A DNA stretch of 64,000 bases, taken from positions 124,001 to 188,000 of the forward strand of contig JAYEVF010000053.1 of assembly GCA_036346355.1 (NCBI GenBank). The letters run 5' to 3'. A model generated the notes under the pieces. That model was not told where the DNA came from. It worked only from the letters and a program-made list of their open reading frames with translations, and did not search any database. Made by a program: the position numbers and the translations under genes. Source of the DNA: Rhipidocladum racemiflorum (lineage: Eukaryota > Streptophyta > Magnoliopsida > Poales > Poaceae). This document shows positions 33,436-43,689 of this stretch, in pieces (position 1 is the first letter of the stretch; every line of letters begins with the position of its first letter).

Positions 33436-34911
33436 TCAAGCCGCCGTTCCATTTGCCATGGCACGTGCAGGTGCAGCCCTCCACTTGCCGGCGACGCCCT
33501 CGAAGGCCTTGCGCGATGGCCCGTCCGGCGCCAAGGCCTTCTCTGCCGCGTCCTGCAGCTCGCTCGCCTTCTTTCGTGCCGCCGCGCCCTTGTCCCCTAC
33601 CATCAGCTCCCTTACCACCGCCGCCACTTCCTCCCGCGGCACCACCCCGTCCTCCTCCCTGACCTTCGGACGGAGAGCCAGCCCCACCCGCTCCGACAGC
33701 ATCACCGCGTTCATCCTCTGCTCGGCGTACATAGGCCAAGCAATCGTCGGCACGCCCGCCGCCACGGTCTCCAGCGTCGAGTTCCACCCGCAGTGGGACA
33801 GGAACCCGCCGACCGCGCGGTGGTTCAGGATCTCCACCTGCGGGGCCCATGACGGCACGGCGATCCCGGTGCCTTTGGTCCTCTCGACGAACCCTTCGGG
33901 CAGGTAGCTTACCGGGTTGCCGCCATCTCCGCGGCTACCACTGAAGAAGCTCGCGCAGCGGTCCTTCTCGCTGGGGAATTGCACCACCCACAGGAACCTC
34001 TGCCCGCTCGTCTCCAGCCCGGCGGCCAGCTCGGCCGTCTGCTCGGTGGACAGTGTGCCGCCGCTGCCGAAGCATACGTACAACACTGACTCGTCCGGCT
34101 GGTCGTCGAGCCATCGTATGCAGCTGCTGTTCGTGGCCGCAACTTCAGAGCACGGACGGACGAACGGACCCACGGCGTACGCCGGCGGGTACACTCCTTT
34201 GTCGGAGAGCTCTTTGAACGCCACAAACGTCTCGTGCTCCATCGCGTGGAAGGTGTTGATGATGAATCCGTGGGCGAGGAGGTAGAGCTTTCCCAGCTCC
34301 ACCATGAGGGGGTACGCGGGGTCGGCACGGTTCTGGATGGTGTCGACGAGGTCGCCGCCGTGCAGCGGCACGCACCCAGGGAGGACTACGGGCTCCGGGA
34401 AGTCGCGGAACTCGCAGGTGGTGGTCCTGTCGAGTTCGGGGGTGTAGAGCAGCGTTGACAGCGCCATGAGGTTAGACGGGACGAAAAGGTAGCGCGGGAT
34501 GCCGAGCTCCACGGCGACCTCGAGAGCCCACGGGCAAAGGAGGTCGGGCACGAAGGCCGCGACGCCGGCTGGGGAGTCGAGCAGGGAGCGCAGGAGGTCG
34601 CGGAGGTGCGGGAGCGTCCGCTGGACGACGGCGAAGATGCGTGTCTCGACGCGGGCGTCGGTGGGGAGATCGTCGAGGGCCACCTCGGGGAGCACAGCCG
34701 TGGAGACCGACGATGGCAGGGAGGCGAAGGTTGAGGACTGGTCGGCCGAGGAGAAGTTGGTGTAGGTGACGAGAGTGGCCGTGAAGCCATCGTACGCGAC
34801 GACGAGCCGCGCGAGCTCGGCAACCGGGAGGACGTGACCCGCGCCGGGGCTGGCCAGCAGCACGACGTGTGCTCCTTGCTCTGCTGCTGGTACTGCTGCC
34901 TCCTTTGCCAT
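33436..34911 (-). CDS. UDP-glycosyltransferase, family 1, UGT72/hydroquinone glucosyltransferase-like
   Basis: Intronless 491-residue protein, normal family length, GC-rich. I chose the ATG at 34911 (MAKEAAV, good TACGATGGC context) over one seven codons upstream at 34932, which would add an unusual leader. Family 1 UGTs in the cytosol transfer sugar from UDP-sugar to small acceptors; UGT72 members act on phenolics such as hydroquinone and monolignols. Visible: SPGAGH with catalytic His near residue 26, the partner Asp near 123 (FVPDLLCPWA), a central VLYVCFGSGGTLS strand, and a full 44-residue PSPG box at about 355-398 running from WAPQVE to MYAEQ, with HCGWNS and a final Gln typical of UDP-glucose users. 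The frame is intact. It is isolated among transposons, with a hAT 330 bp upstream and a MITE downstream. The exact acceptor cannot be told from sequence. Confidence 0.93.
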   Translation of the reverse strand: MAKEAAVPAAEQGAHVVLLASPGAGHVLPVAELARLVVAYDGFTATLVTYTNFSSADQSSTFASLPSSVSTAVLPEVALDDLPTDARVETRIFAVVQRTLPHLRDLLRSLLDSPAGVAAFVPDLLCPWALEVAVELGIPRYLFVPSNLMALSTLLYTPELDRTTTCEFRDFPEPVVLPGCVPLHGGDLVDTIQNRADPAYPLMVELGKLYLLAHGFIINTFHAMEHETFVAFKELSDKGVYPPAYAVGPFVRPCSEVAATNSSCIRWLDDQPDESVLYVCFGSGGTLSTEQTAELAAGLETSGQRFLWVVQFPSEKDRCASFFSGSRGDGGNPVSYLPEGFVERTKGTGIAVPSWAPQVEILNHRAVGGFLSHCGWNSTLETVAAGVPTIAWPMYAEQRMNAVMLSERVGLALRPKVREEDGVVPREEVAAVVRELMVGDKGAAARKKASELQDAAEKALAPDGPSRKAFEGVAGKWRAAPARAMANGTAA

Positions 34912-34986
34912 CGTAGTATATAGAGAGAGCAAACTGTGAACTATATAGCTTGCACTTAATTTCGATATATAGCTGCTAGTGTGTTG

Positions 34987-34998
34987 CTATATATATAG
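34987..34998 (-). promoter_or_regulatory. Probable TATA box of the glycosyltransferase gene
   Basis: CTATATATATAG lies 76 bp upstream of the chosen ATG, giving a likely start near 34957 and a 5' UTR of about 45 bp. A weaker GATATATAG lies closer, at about 34963-34971. Confidence 0.6.
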
Positions 34999-35097
34999 TG
35001 GAAAACGCATTTGCACCCGTACTAGTAGGGCCGTTCGTCGATTTATTCGGTAAATATGGTGTGTACGGTATTGTAGGTTCGGTAATACGGTATCTAT

Positions 35098-35229
35098 CAT
35101 ATATTAAAAACTTGCGATAGATCTTTTAGGGCTGTCATCTTCATATATTAAAAACTTATGATAGATCTTTTAGAGCTGCTATATTCATATATTAAAAACT
35201 CTTAATATTTCTTTTAGAGCTGCTAAGAG
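35098..35229. repeat. Three tandem 44-bp repeats upstream of the glycosyltransferase promoter
   Basis: Copies begin with CATATATTAAAAACT at 35098, 35142 and 35186 and continue with a variable segment and CTTTTAG.GCTG. The third copy is the most diverged. They lie about 190 bp upstream of the start codon, just before the hAT element. Confidence 0.75.
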
Positions 35230-35237
35230 AAAACAAC

Positions 35238-36185
35238 TAGGGGTGAAAACGGGACAGGAAATATCCGCCCGATCCGATACCGAATCCGTTTAAAATCCGT
35301 ACCGATGTTATCCGTGATAATGATCCTAAAAATCCGGTGTAATATGGGTTAGGATATGGGAAGAGCAATATCCGATCCGTATCCGAAAAATCTCATGTAA
35401 TATGGGTTAGGATATGGGAAGAGCAATATCCGACCTGATATCCGGTAAATATCCGACCCGAATATCCGGATAAAATTAGTTATTCTTCCATTAATTTGGT
35501 TCATTATTGGATAGATAGAGTAGTTGTTTGATATTGGCACTAAAAAACACTACTTTGTTATTAAGAGTGAACTTCAACAAATCTATCAACAAACAAATAG
35601 TGTGATGACATAATGCTTTTACCTAAATTGATTTGTTCAACTTATTTGATAAACTTCTTTTCTATTCAAATTACTGGAATTAGTTGAGTCGCTAAATTGA
35701 AGCATAGCAAACAAATCCGAGTAGTACTCATTATGAGAGAAGTCTATCTTCATTTTGTCAGAATGTGACAATTCAACACTATTTAATATCTCCAGGAATT
35801 TATTCCGTAAGGTTAAGTTTGATGGAAGAGCTCCCCTTGCTCTCTGTTTTCTTTATGTCTCGATCTCTCTCCTTGTATCCGACCCATTTGCACCTCTAAC
35901 TATACTACTATCCTACGTTGAAATAATTATGACTTGAAACTAATGTTGTAAGGTTAATGCTTCATTCTTTCTTTTACGTACACAATTATGTATTATACTA
36001 CTATCCGACTATGATATCCGATCCCGAACCGAATCCGTCAGGTATCCGCTCCGTATCCGAATCCTGAATAATCCGACCAGATCTCAGATCCAGGACATCC
36101 ATATCTGACTCCGAATCCGAAAAAAATATGGGTTAGGATACGGGACAAGCAATATCCGCCCGTATCCGACCCGGTATCACCCCTA
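35238..36185. mobile_element. Non-autonomous hAT element with ATCCG subterminal arrays (948 bp)
   Basis: The ends are TAGGGGTGAAAACGG and, in reverse complement, TAGGGGTGATACCGG. Perfect 8-bp target duplications AAAACAAC lie at 35230-35237 and 36186-36193. Both subterminal zones (35250-35475 and 36000-36170) are packed with ATCCG/CGGAT units, often as TATCCG.ATCCG. The middle is AT-rich and non-coding. It shares the TAGGGGTG terminus with the element at 12888-14252 but uses a different repeat motif. Confidence 0.9.
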
Positions 36186-36193
36186 AAAACAAC

Positions 36194-37178
36194 TATGCCA
36201 ATTTTTTTTTTTAAAAAAACATCGGATCTTAATACGATAGATTCTAACTAAGTTAAACTAAAACTACCATTGGGTGTTACTATTTAAAAAATAACCTAAA
36301 CTAGTAGTTGTATTTACATACCAATACTAACCTAAACTAATATTTGAAATTAAATAAAAAATAATAAAAATAAAAAATTACAATTTGATTTCCATACAAA
36401 CTCCAAATAAAACCTCATACATAGCTAGAATTCAGAATAACAAAATTGGATGATAATTAGTAGTTGTATTATATACAAATTATAAAGTAAAAATAAATTT
36501 CAAAATTAACAAAAAATAAAATTTAAATTTAAATAAAGAGTACATCAAGTACAATAAAGAACAACGAAAAATTCAAATCAAAATTAGCAGTTGTACTTGT
36601 GTACGAAAGCCAACCTACAGCTTATAAGGGAAGTCCACAAGAAGTACCAAACAAAAAATTTGCAAATTCATAACAAAAAATCAAAGCAACTTAGAGATTG
36701 TTTTTTAATTCCAATCTATGTGAGAAATTGAAATTTGGTTTCTTTCAGAATTAAAATTTTGGAAATATGATAGCTCGATAGAAAATAAGATAGGTAAAGA
36801 ATTTGATTTGTATATACGTAAATGTGGAATCGAAATCTATTATACAATAATAGAGGATGACACGTGGTCTAAGAAAAAAGGATTATACAAAAAATCTCAC
36901 AAAAAAATAAAAACATTCAGACCCTTTATTTGGTGGACCTCGACGGGATGCAAATGTTGAGAGGTTGACATATTTATAGGTATTCACTCAGCTATACATG
37001 CATAAACTCTGTGACGTGCATTATGAGTATATAATATAGACAAGCACTGTAATAATAATAAAAAGAGATGATTACTTTGAAAATCATGTTTAGACAGGAC
37101 ATCGCTAGTAGAGTGAAAGAAGAGATAAAAAATTAGGTTTTTAATTGGCTAGAGTCCTTAAGATAATTTCTCACCCTC
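36194..37178. other. AT-rich intergenic DNA
   Basis: No ORF, repeat boundary or regulatory motif is seen apart from poly-A/T runs. Probably old decayed insertions. Confidence 0.4.
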
Positions 37179-37186
37179 TGTGAGGG

Positions 37187-37243
37187 CAGTGGCGGTCCTG
37201 AGATTTCAGGGACCTGGAATGAGATTTAAAATGGAGGCCCTTC

Positions 37244-37323
<80 letters not shown>

Positions 37324-37602
37324 GTGTTACCAATAAACACTTAAGGTGCATCCAAAAAAATATTCATATCAAGCAACAAGTAAAGCAAGAAATACATATT
37401 ACAGTATTACCTTAAAAAAAATTTCTAACATGTCTAGATGCTTCATTTCTCAAGTACCAAATCAGCAAATCTATCATAAAGTCTGTTATATACAATATAT
37501 ATTAATAGTCTAATACTAGTACATGTAGTACAGAGGTGGGGCCTATGGTTTGGGGGGGCCAGAGCGGCTATCCCGCTCGCCCCCCCCTCAGGGCCGGCGC
37601 TG
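37187..37602. mobile_element. Short non-autonomous hAT element (416 bp)
   Basis: The ends are CAGTGGCGGTCCTGAG and, in reverse complement, CAGCGCCGGCCCTGAG. The flanks TGTGAGGG (37179-37186) and CGTGAGGG (37603-37610) match in 7 of 8 positions, consistent with a hAT target duplication. It contains a (TAA)n microsatellite. The CAGGGCCGGC-type terminus is widespread in grass hATs. Confidence 0.75.
37244..37321. repeat. (TAA)n microsatellite, 26 units
   Basis: An uninterrupted run of TAA units of about 78 bp, lying inside the short hAT element. Likely polymorphic between individuals. Confidence 0.97.
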
Positions 37603-37849
37603 CGTGAGGGTTGTAAATTCTTTTTTATCTTTCCTTGTAAATACTCCTGTTTGTTCATATATTTTCTTCTTAATTCAATTTCACCGTAGGGATCTCCCCT
37701 CCGGTTTCACTTCAAAAGGAAAGAAGAGATGACCATGATATAAATAAAAATATTATATTAATTATTTTATTATGTAAGTATTTGAAAAAAAAAAGTTTTG
37801 GTCAGACATATAAGTATTGAAAAATAAAGAGTGTATTTTGTTTTACTTA

Positions 37850-38396
37850 GAGCATCTCCGGCAGAGCCCCTAAACCTTAAAATAGGGAGTGTAGTAAAAA
37901 AATAGATCCAGTAAGGTCCCAACTCAAGCCCCTAAAATTAGGAGGCCCCTAAATTTGCCTCATCAGCTCCAATTCCCAGGGAGCCCCAACTCAAGCCCCT
38001 AAAATTAGGAGGCCCCTAAATTTGCCTCCTCAGCCCCAATTTCCAGGGACACGTGTACAACCCCTATTATTGAAGATAGGGAAATACATGAGAGGCTTCG
38101 AAAATTTTATCATGTTTTGAAATTTTGAAATTTAAATTTGAAATATCATGTTTTTAAATTGTAAATGTTAATATGTTTATGTTTTATGTATTACAAATAT
38201 TTTTGATTGAATTTTAGTGGTGTCAAATGAAGATTATACATAGTGGATATGTCAAAATAGGAGAAAAAGTAAAATAGGGACCGCAATTTAGGGGCTGTTG
38301 CTGGACTTGTGCTCTGAAAACAGCGCCCCAAAAAATAGAGGAGTCCTTAAATCCAAAACAGGGGCCCTGTTTTAGGGGCCCTTGCTGGAGATGCTC
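37850..38396. mobile_element. PIF/Harbinger-type MITE (547 bp)
   Basis: Terminal inverted repeats GAGCATCTCCGGCAGAGCCCC and GAGCATCTCCAGCAAGGGCCCC are flanked by TTA at 37847-37849 and 38397-38399. No transposase. The GAGCATCTCC terminus is a common grass Tourist-like signature. A 67-bp internal segment is duplicated. Confidence 0.88.
37919..38052. repeat. Two tandem copies of a 67-bp unit inside the MITE
   Basis: Copies start with CCAACTCAAGCCCC at 37919 and 37986 and differ at only a few positions, so this duplication is younger than the MITE itself. Confidence 0.85.
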
Positions 38397-38610
38397 TTAT
38401 AATATATAATATTAAAATCTCAAACTAGAATTATACAACGATCTATTTTTTCATATATTTTACCAAGTCATTTAAACATGATGATGCCACCTTACTATTT
38501 ATTTAAAATGTGGTTGGATATTAGTAAATACCTATTTATTTCAAAACAGTATCGATAAATGCCATGTGTACCAAAATTGACGCGAAACACGGAACCACAT
38601 ATCAACTTTT

Positions 38611-38960
38611 GAACTGTTCACTACATTACGCTTTTCATTTTTTTTTACAAAACTAACCTTATAGAAAATTATTTGCAAAAGAGACCCTCTGACCCACTCA
38701 TATCATACCTGAAAAGCGGAAAAATTGGTATTCTAGACAACTGTTGACCCGTATTTACAATTCTACACAACTTTTTTGAATATTTACAAAAATCTCAGCC
38801 TTACCCGAAATTGCAAATTTCGTTTTCCTATTCCCGAAAATGCGGATTTCGGGTATTGTCTTAAACGAAAATGGTAATTTCGGGTATGAGGTGGCCCCTC
38901 ATACCCGAAAATGGTAATTTCGGGTATGAGGTGCCACCTCATACCCGAAATTACCGATTT
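38611..38960. repeat. Left terminal inverted repeat of the MULE, with two 27-bp palindromes
   Basis: The outer 100 bp pair with the right end at 54140-54282. The inner part, with GTTGTCTAGAATACCAATTTTTCCG in reverse, pairs with 53400-53490. Palindromes CGGGTATGAGGTG-C-CACCTCATACCCG lie at 38881-38907 (one mismatch) and 38921-38947 (perfect). TTTCGGGTA/TACCCGAAA motifs recur throughout. These are candidate transposase-binding or promoter sites. Confidence 0.8.
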
Positions 38961-39117
38961 CGCTATGGTCGCTGTGGCTTTGGATGCTAGCTGCGTTGGA
39001 ATGGATTGATGTGTCTACCGCTTTTGCTTTTCGTCAAAGTTGTTTGCATGCACCGAAAGCAAAGGCAGGAGAATCAATCTCTCCGTGATGTCCGGCGATT
39101 CATCATGCGCCTTTGAG

Positions 39118-39127
39118 ACGTTATAAG
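39118..39127 (+). promoter_or_regulatory. Possible TATA box for the MULE transposase gene
   Basis: CGTTATAAGG followed by a CT-rich stretch (39130-39200), 170 bp inside the left terminal inverted repeat. The long distance to the coding start (40746) would need a spliced leader. Confidence 0.4.
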
Positions 39128-40745
39128 GCCATCCTCCCGCCTCGTGCTCGTTCGCTCGAGAGAGCTCTTCTTCATTCATTTCCAGAGCGCTTAGAGTTTG
39201 TTTGAGCTTCATTCGGTTCGAGAGCAGAGCTCCTCCGCAAGCGCATGCATTTGAGAGATTTGTTTGTTGTTGTTCACATTTTGTTGGATTACTCGGAAAC
39301 ATTAATTTTCATAGACGATTTCATTTGGGATTTCTATTGTACAGGTCATCGAGAGGGAGATTGAAGGAAACATTGCTCAAGCGGTACTGATCTTGGTTGC
39401 TTCGAGAAGGTTAGTAACAAATCTTCATTAGTAAAAGTATATTAAGGACAGTGTAGTATTAGTGAGCATGCTGTTAGGTTAGAGATAAGTATTTACGTTT
39501 GTGCAATGTATTATTGTTGAAGCCAGTGCAGTGTAGTGTTTGCTTAGGGTTAGCAGTAAGTAGTAAATATAATGAGCCCAAAAAAATGAGTTCAATTACG
39601 TTTGGTTAGCGTTAAATAACGGCAAATGTTATTTGTAGTACACGCGAGGAGAAGATAGTACGCCGGGAAACAAATTGCGGGGATAAACGTCTGCGGTGTT
39701 GGCGCTTGTACTTCATAAAAGGTATGTTTTTGAATAGCAAGAGTACATGAAATATAAGAGTAGGCTTCCATAATTTAGTTGTTAGTTGGAAATTGTATGG
39801 AAAATGTGTGCTTCCATAATTTAGTACGAATGTTAGTAATGATATTTAATTAAGTGTTGTCAAACAAATATTTTGTGCGTATTAGTGACCAACTTGTTAG
39901 GTTAGAGTATAGTACTTACATTTGTGCTATTTATTATATCTGTGGACAGTGTAGGAGACATCAATGCCATGCTATTACAAAATATTAGTAAGACTGTGGT
40001 AGAAAAAACGCTGGAATGTTCAAATAGTACTTGGTACATGTGGAGAAATTAAAAATATGAACTGTTGTTGGTATGATAATGTTGCATAAAATGTTTGTTC
40101 TTTTACGTGTATTAGCATGAAATATAAGATTATTACATTTTCCCTCCCCTCACTCCTATGAACTGTTTTTTTCAGATTTTCAGTACAACTTTCCAACTCA
40201 GTTAGGTTGGTTCTGTAAAAATTAGAAGTGAAATTAGCGTATATTTTTTTAAATAAAATTCTGACAACAGCAGAAGGTCCTATTTCATATTTCCGGTTTT
40301 CGATTTATCAGAGGGGTAAAAAGGTCTTAATAATTATTGAAATTTTTTGAGAGAGGTTATCAAGACAATACTAAGTTCCAATAAAATTTTGAAGTCAGAA
40401 GGATAAGTATTTTTCGTGTAGAAATTATTTTAGTACAAATCTCAGATTTTTCGAAAACGTTTTTTTTAATCTCTAAGGGTATTAAACACATTTTTTTCCT
40501 GAAATTTTTACCAAAGGTAGACAGTGTTAGGTAGGTAAAATTTTTAGCTCTGGACAAGGTAGCAAACTTTGGAATAAATTCTGGCATTGCTGTCTTTTCA
40601 CATCTTTTTAAAGAAATTTACTTTGTGTAAATTTGCAAAATACTTTTCACTGAAGTATAAGCTTTTCACAGCTCATAATACGAGATCATGTGCATTAACA
40701 CCAAATATGAAATATGACTTCCATGAAAAGTTCGAATGATATTTC
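39128..40745 (+). other. Leader/intron region upstream of the MULE transposase
   Basis: AT-rich, no long ORF. Donor-like AAGGTTAGTAAC (39407) and AAAAGGTATGTTT (39717) follow short GC-richer, exon-like segments (39340-39408 and 39640-39720), suggesting a multi-exon 5' UTR. No protein is assigned. Confidence 0.4.
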
Positions 40746-43301
40746 GTGAAATGTTATCGGAGAAATATTTTGTGTTTAGTAACTTTCAATATTATGTGTG
40801 TGCGATGCACGGACATGCCTTTCAAAATTTATTTCGGGAACATCCCCGCAGTGTTGCATGGGAGATTCGTGAGCATTGACAACTGCCTGCACGTAGATAG
40901 CAGTATAGCCACCCCGAATGAACTGTGGGAGCTGAAATCACATGTCCTCGCTCCGCTCGGTCACGAACCCCGAGACGCACAGAGTTCGCCTAGAAGGGGT
41001 TCGCCACGATTGGTCCCCAACACCTCGACGGTTGTGCACACGCTCTTCCCGTTCACGGAGCGAGCGGCGTGGGCTTTGTATGTCCACAAAGCGGGTGGAG
41101 AGAATTTCGAGGTAGGAGTGTACGTGGAGATATTGCCACGGCACGATGCCGGAGCGGTGGCATCTACCTCCGAAGCAGTCGAACATGGGATATCGCGCGG
41201 GGATGAAGAAGCGGCGGATAGGGGACATCTGGGGAACCCTGAGACACCACCCGAACCAGACATTGTGGAGGAGGGGACATCTGGGGGAGTGGAAGAAGAA
41301 GCCGAGGCGGGGGAGGTTGATGGGGAATGCATGGATAATGAAGACGGCGGAAGCGGGGATGAAGAAGCGGCGGAGAATGATGACCCAAGACCGGTTGTAC
41401 AGTACTTCCAGGGCATGGGTCTGCTGAATTGTACCATGGCAGATTACAGTAAGATATCCGCATCGCAGTACGCCCAGAACCATATCCAAACTAGACAAGT
41501 GTTCGCTAACAAGTTGGAGGCCATTCACTTTCTTAGCAACTATGCCGTCGTGACAAGACGGGAGCACACTCTTCACCGTTCGGACAGGACGCAGTATGAG
41601 GTTAGGTGCAAGAAGTATCCAGATTGTCCCTTCTTTGTGCGAGCTCTGAAGCCCAAGCACGAAGACCACTTTGAGATACGTACATACATGCCTCATACGT
41701 GCACAGAGGAGTCCATAAGGAACATAAGCGGACTTGTGGACGCGAGGTTCATAGCCCAACTCCTGCTGACCGTCGTTGGAAGCGACATAGAGATGACTCC
41801 CCGTAAAATTATGGAGGAGGTGCAGAGTAGAAATGGGATGGTCATCACGTATCATACGGCCTGGAGAGCGGGCGAAGGCATTGAAGATGCTGTTCGGGGT
41901 TTCGAGGAGTCTTTCAACTATGCCCCTAGGTTGCTACGGAAGATAGCCATGACGAACCCGGCACACAAGTCAAGTAGCCGATGAGCCCGCATCTTTGGAA
42001 GACGGGTCCTTCAAACCGATGGACCGTACCTCTTCAGGGTATTCTCGTCATTCGGGCAATGCATCGAAGCTTTTGAAACGCTGCGGGCGGATGCTATGCG
42101 TGGACGGACATTCCCGAGTGGGAAGTTCCATGGGACGCCGCTAATCGCTTCTCGCCGCGGATGCAAATAACCAGATCATCCCGGTATGCGTTCGCTCGTG
42201 GAGAGCGAGAACAATGATAGTTGGTTGTGGTTTCGACTCATCGAAGGGCCGGGTCGCCGGTCCCTCGAGCGCTGCGTGTGCGTTGTCTCGGATCGGAACA
42301 AAGGCCTTCTCCACGCGCTGGATGTCTCCGCACGACAAAGACTTCCTCCGCGACGAGCCGCCCGATGTCGAGAGAAGATGGTGCATGCGCCACCTTGGCG
42401 CGAACCTGTACACAAGGTACAAGAACAAGGCGTTGGTGAAGAGATTCAAAGCTATGTGCCTGCAGAACCAACAACACAAGTTCAACGCGATATGGACGCA
42501 GCTGAACGAGACCACACAGAAGATGATGGAGGACGACCAATCCCAAAGAATAAAGAACTCCTTTCGCAAATGGTGGGAGGCCGTGACCGTGTATTCTAGA
42601 ACTCGGCCCAGCTTCACCAAAGGATCGCGGAAGCAATGAGCGGTGGGCGCTACTCCACGACCTAACGGAGCGAGGTATAGACGAACCATAGATCAGCGCA
42701 GATCATCTCACGTCCTTGTTTTAACTTCCATAGAAGCTAACGTACACCATGACAGGTACAACGTCATGACAACAAACATAGCGGAGGCGTTCAACAACGC
42801 ATCAAGGGTGTGCGCGCCTCCCGTTGTGTTCAATCATTGAGCTCACGCTCTACCGGCGGCTGATTACTTCCGAGATCGTGGAAATGTGACCGAGGCGCAA
42901 GGCCACCACGCACGCACTCAGAGTGGAGAAGATGCTCGCGAGAGGCGGGGAAGGCGACTTCCACCGCACAAGGATTTATGACCTGGGGATGAATAAATTT
43001 GAGGTCATGTGCAAGCGCAAACATGCATCCGGTATCTCGCGGGGACACCGTGGCAAAGAATGTCACTAGGGGCCGAGGAAGTCTCGTGCACGCAACAAGC
43101 CAAAGCTTCAGCACATTCCGTGCTCCCATGTGTTGGCGGCATGTCGCGATATGGGTGGAAACGATGCATCACAAGACATCTCGCCTTACTACACCGCTGC
43201 GATGCTTTGAAGAACACGTGGCGTCCGAAGATGAGTTCGTTCTCAATTGGAGAGAACTACAAGCTCATGGAAGGCCCAACTGAAACCACATCCCGCGAGT
43301 A
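40746..43301 (+). pseudogene. mudrA-like MULE transposase, degenerate
   Basis: The first 412 codons (40746-41984) are open. They hold an N-terminal part, an acidic linker (about residues 150-215) and the MULE/FAR1-type DNA-binding domain with a C-C-H-C pattern (RCKKYPDC ... HTC, nt 41600-41705). After a TGA at 41982-41984 homology continues in shifting frames: LCVDG near 42095 (first catalytic Asp), ADANNQIIPV near 42155, SENNDSWLWF near 42200, VVSDRNKGL near 42284 (second Asp), WCMRHLGANLYTRYKNKALV (42380-42440) and TTNIAEAFNNA (42770-42800). A SWIM-type zinc-finger remnant with HIPCSHVLAACRDMG follows at about 43100-43160; in its first half (VMCKRKH, 43009) the expected second Cys reads Arg. 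At least four frame breaks. It would bind the element ends and cut and paste them if intact. Confidence 0.85.
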
Positions 43302-43689
43302 GGCGACACAAGCAAGGTAGGCCAAGGGCCGATTGCAAGGTGACATGGACGCTACCGATGCGGTGGACGGTTTGCGAAAGTGTAAAATATGCATAACCCG
43401 GACACGCATCAGAGGAGGTGCCCCAATGCACCCAAGACGTAGTCGTCTCCACCGGATTATGTGCAATTTGGAGCTATCGAAATGTATCTGTAATTGGGAG
43501 CTATCAAACGCACTCGCCTCCCTGGCTATGTTACGTTGCTTTTGAACTTGTATTTGTAATTTGGAGCTATCGAAATGTATCTCAGATTTGTCGGAATGCA
43601 CGCCTGATTCTTCATGCTTGTGTAAATGTACTTTGATGTCATGTATCATTTGTTTCAACAAGGCGTGATGGCGGACAATGCACTTCCGT

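Noticed and set aside
33398..34375. Several ORFs of 76-178 codons in other frames of the glycosyltransferase
   Set aside because: GC-rich coding DNA yields long chance frames; only the 491-codon frame has family motifs.
40938..41855. 305-codon ORF on the minus strand
   Set aside because: It is a shadow of the plus-strand transposase frame, which carries the recognised MULE DNA-binding domain.
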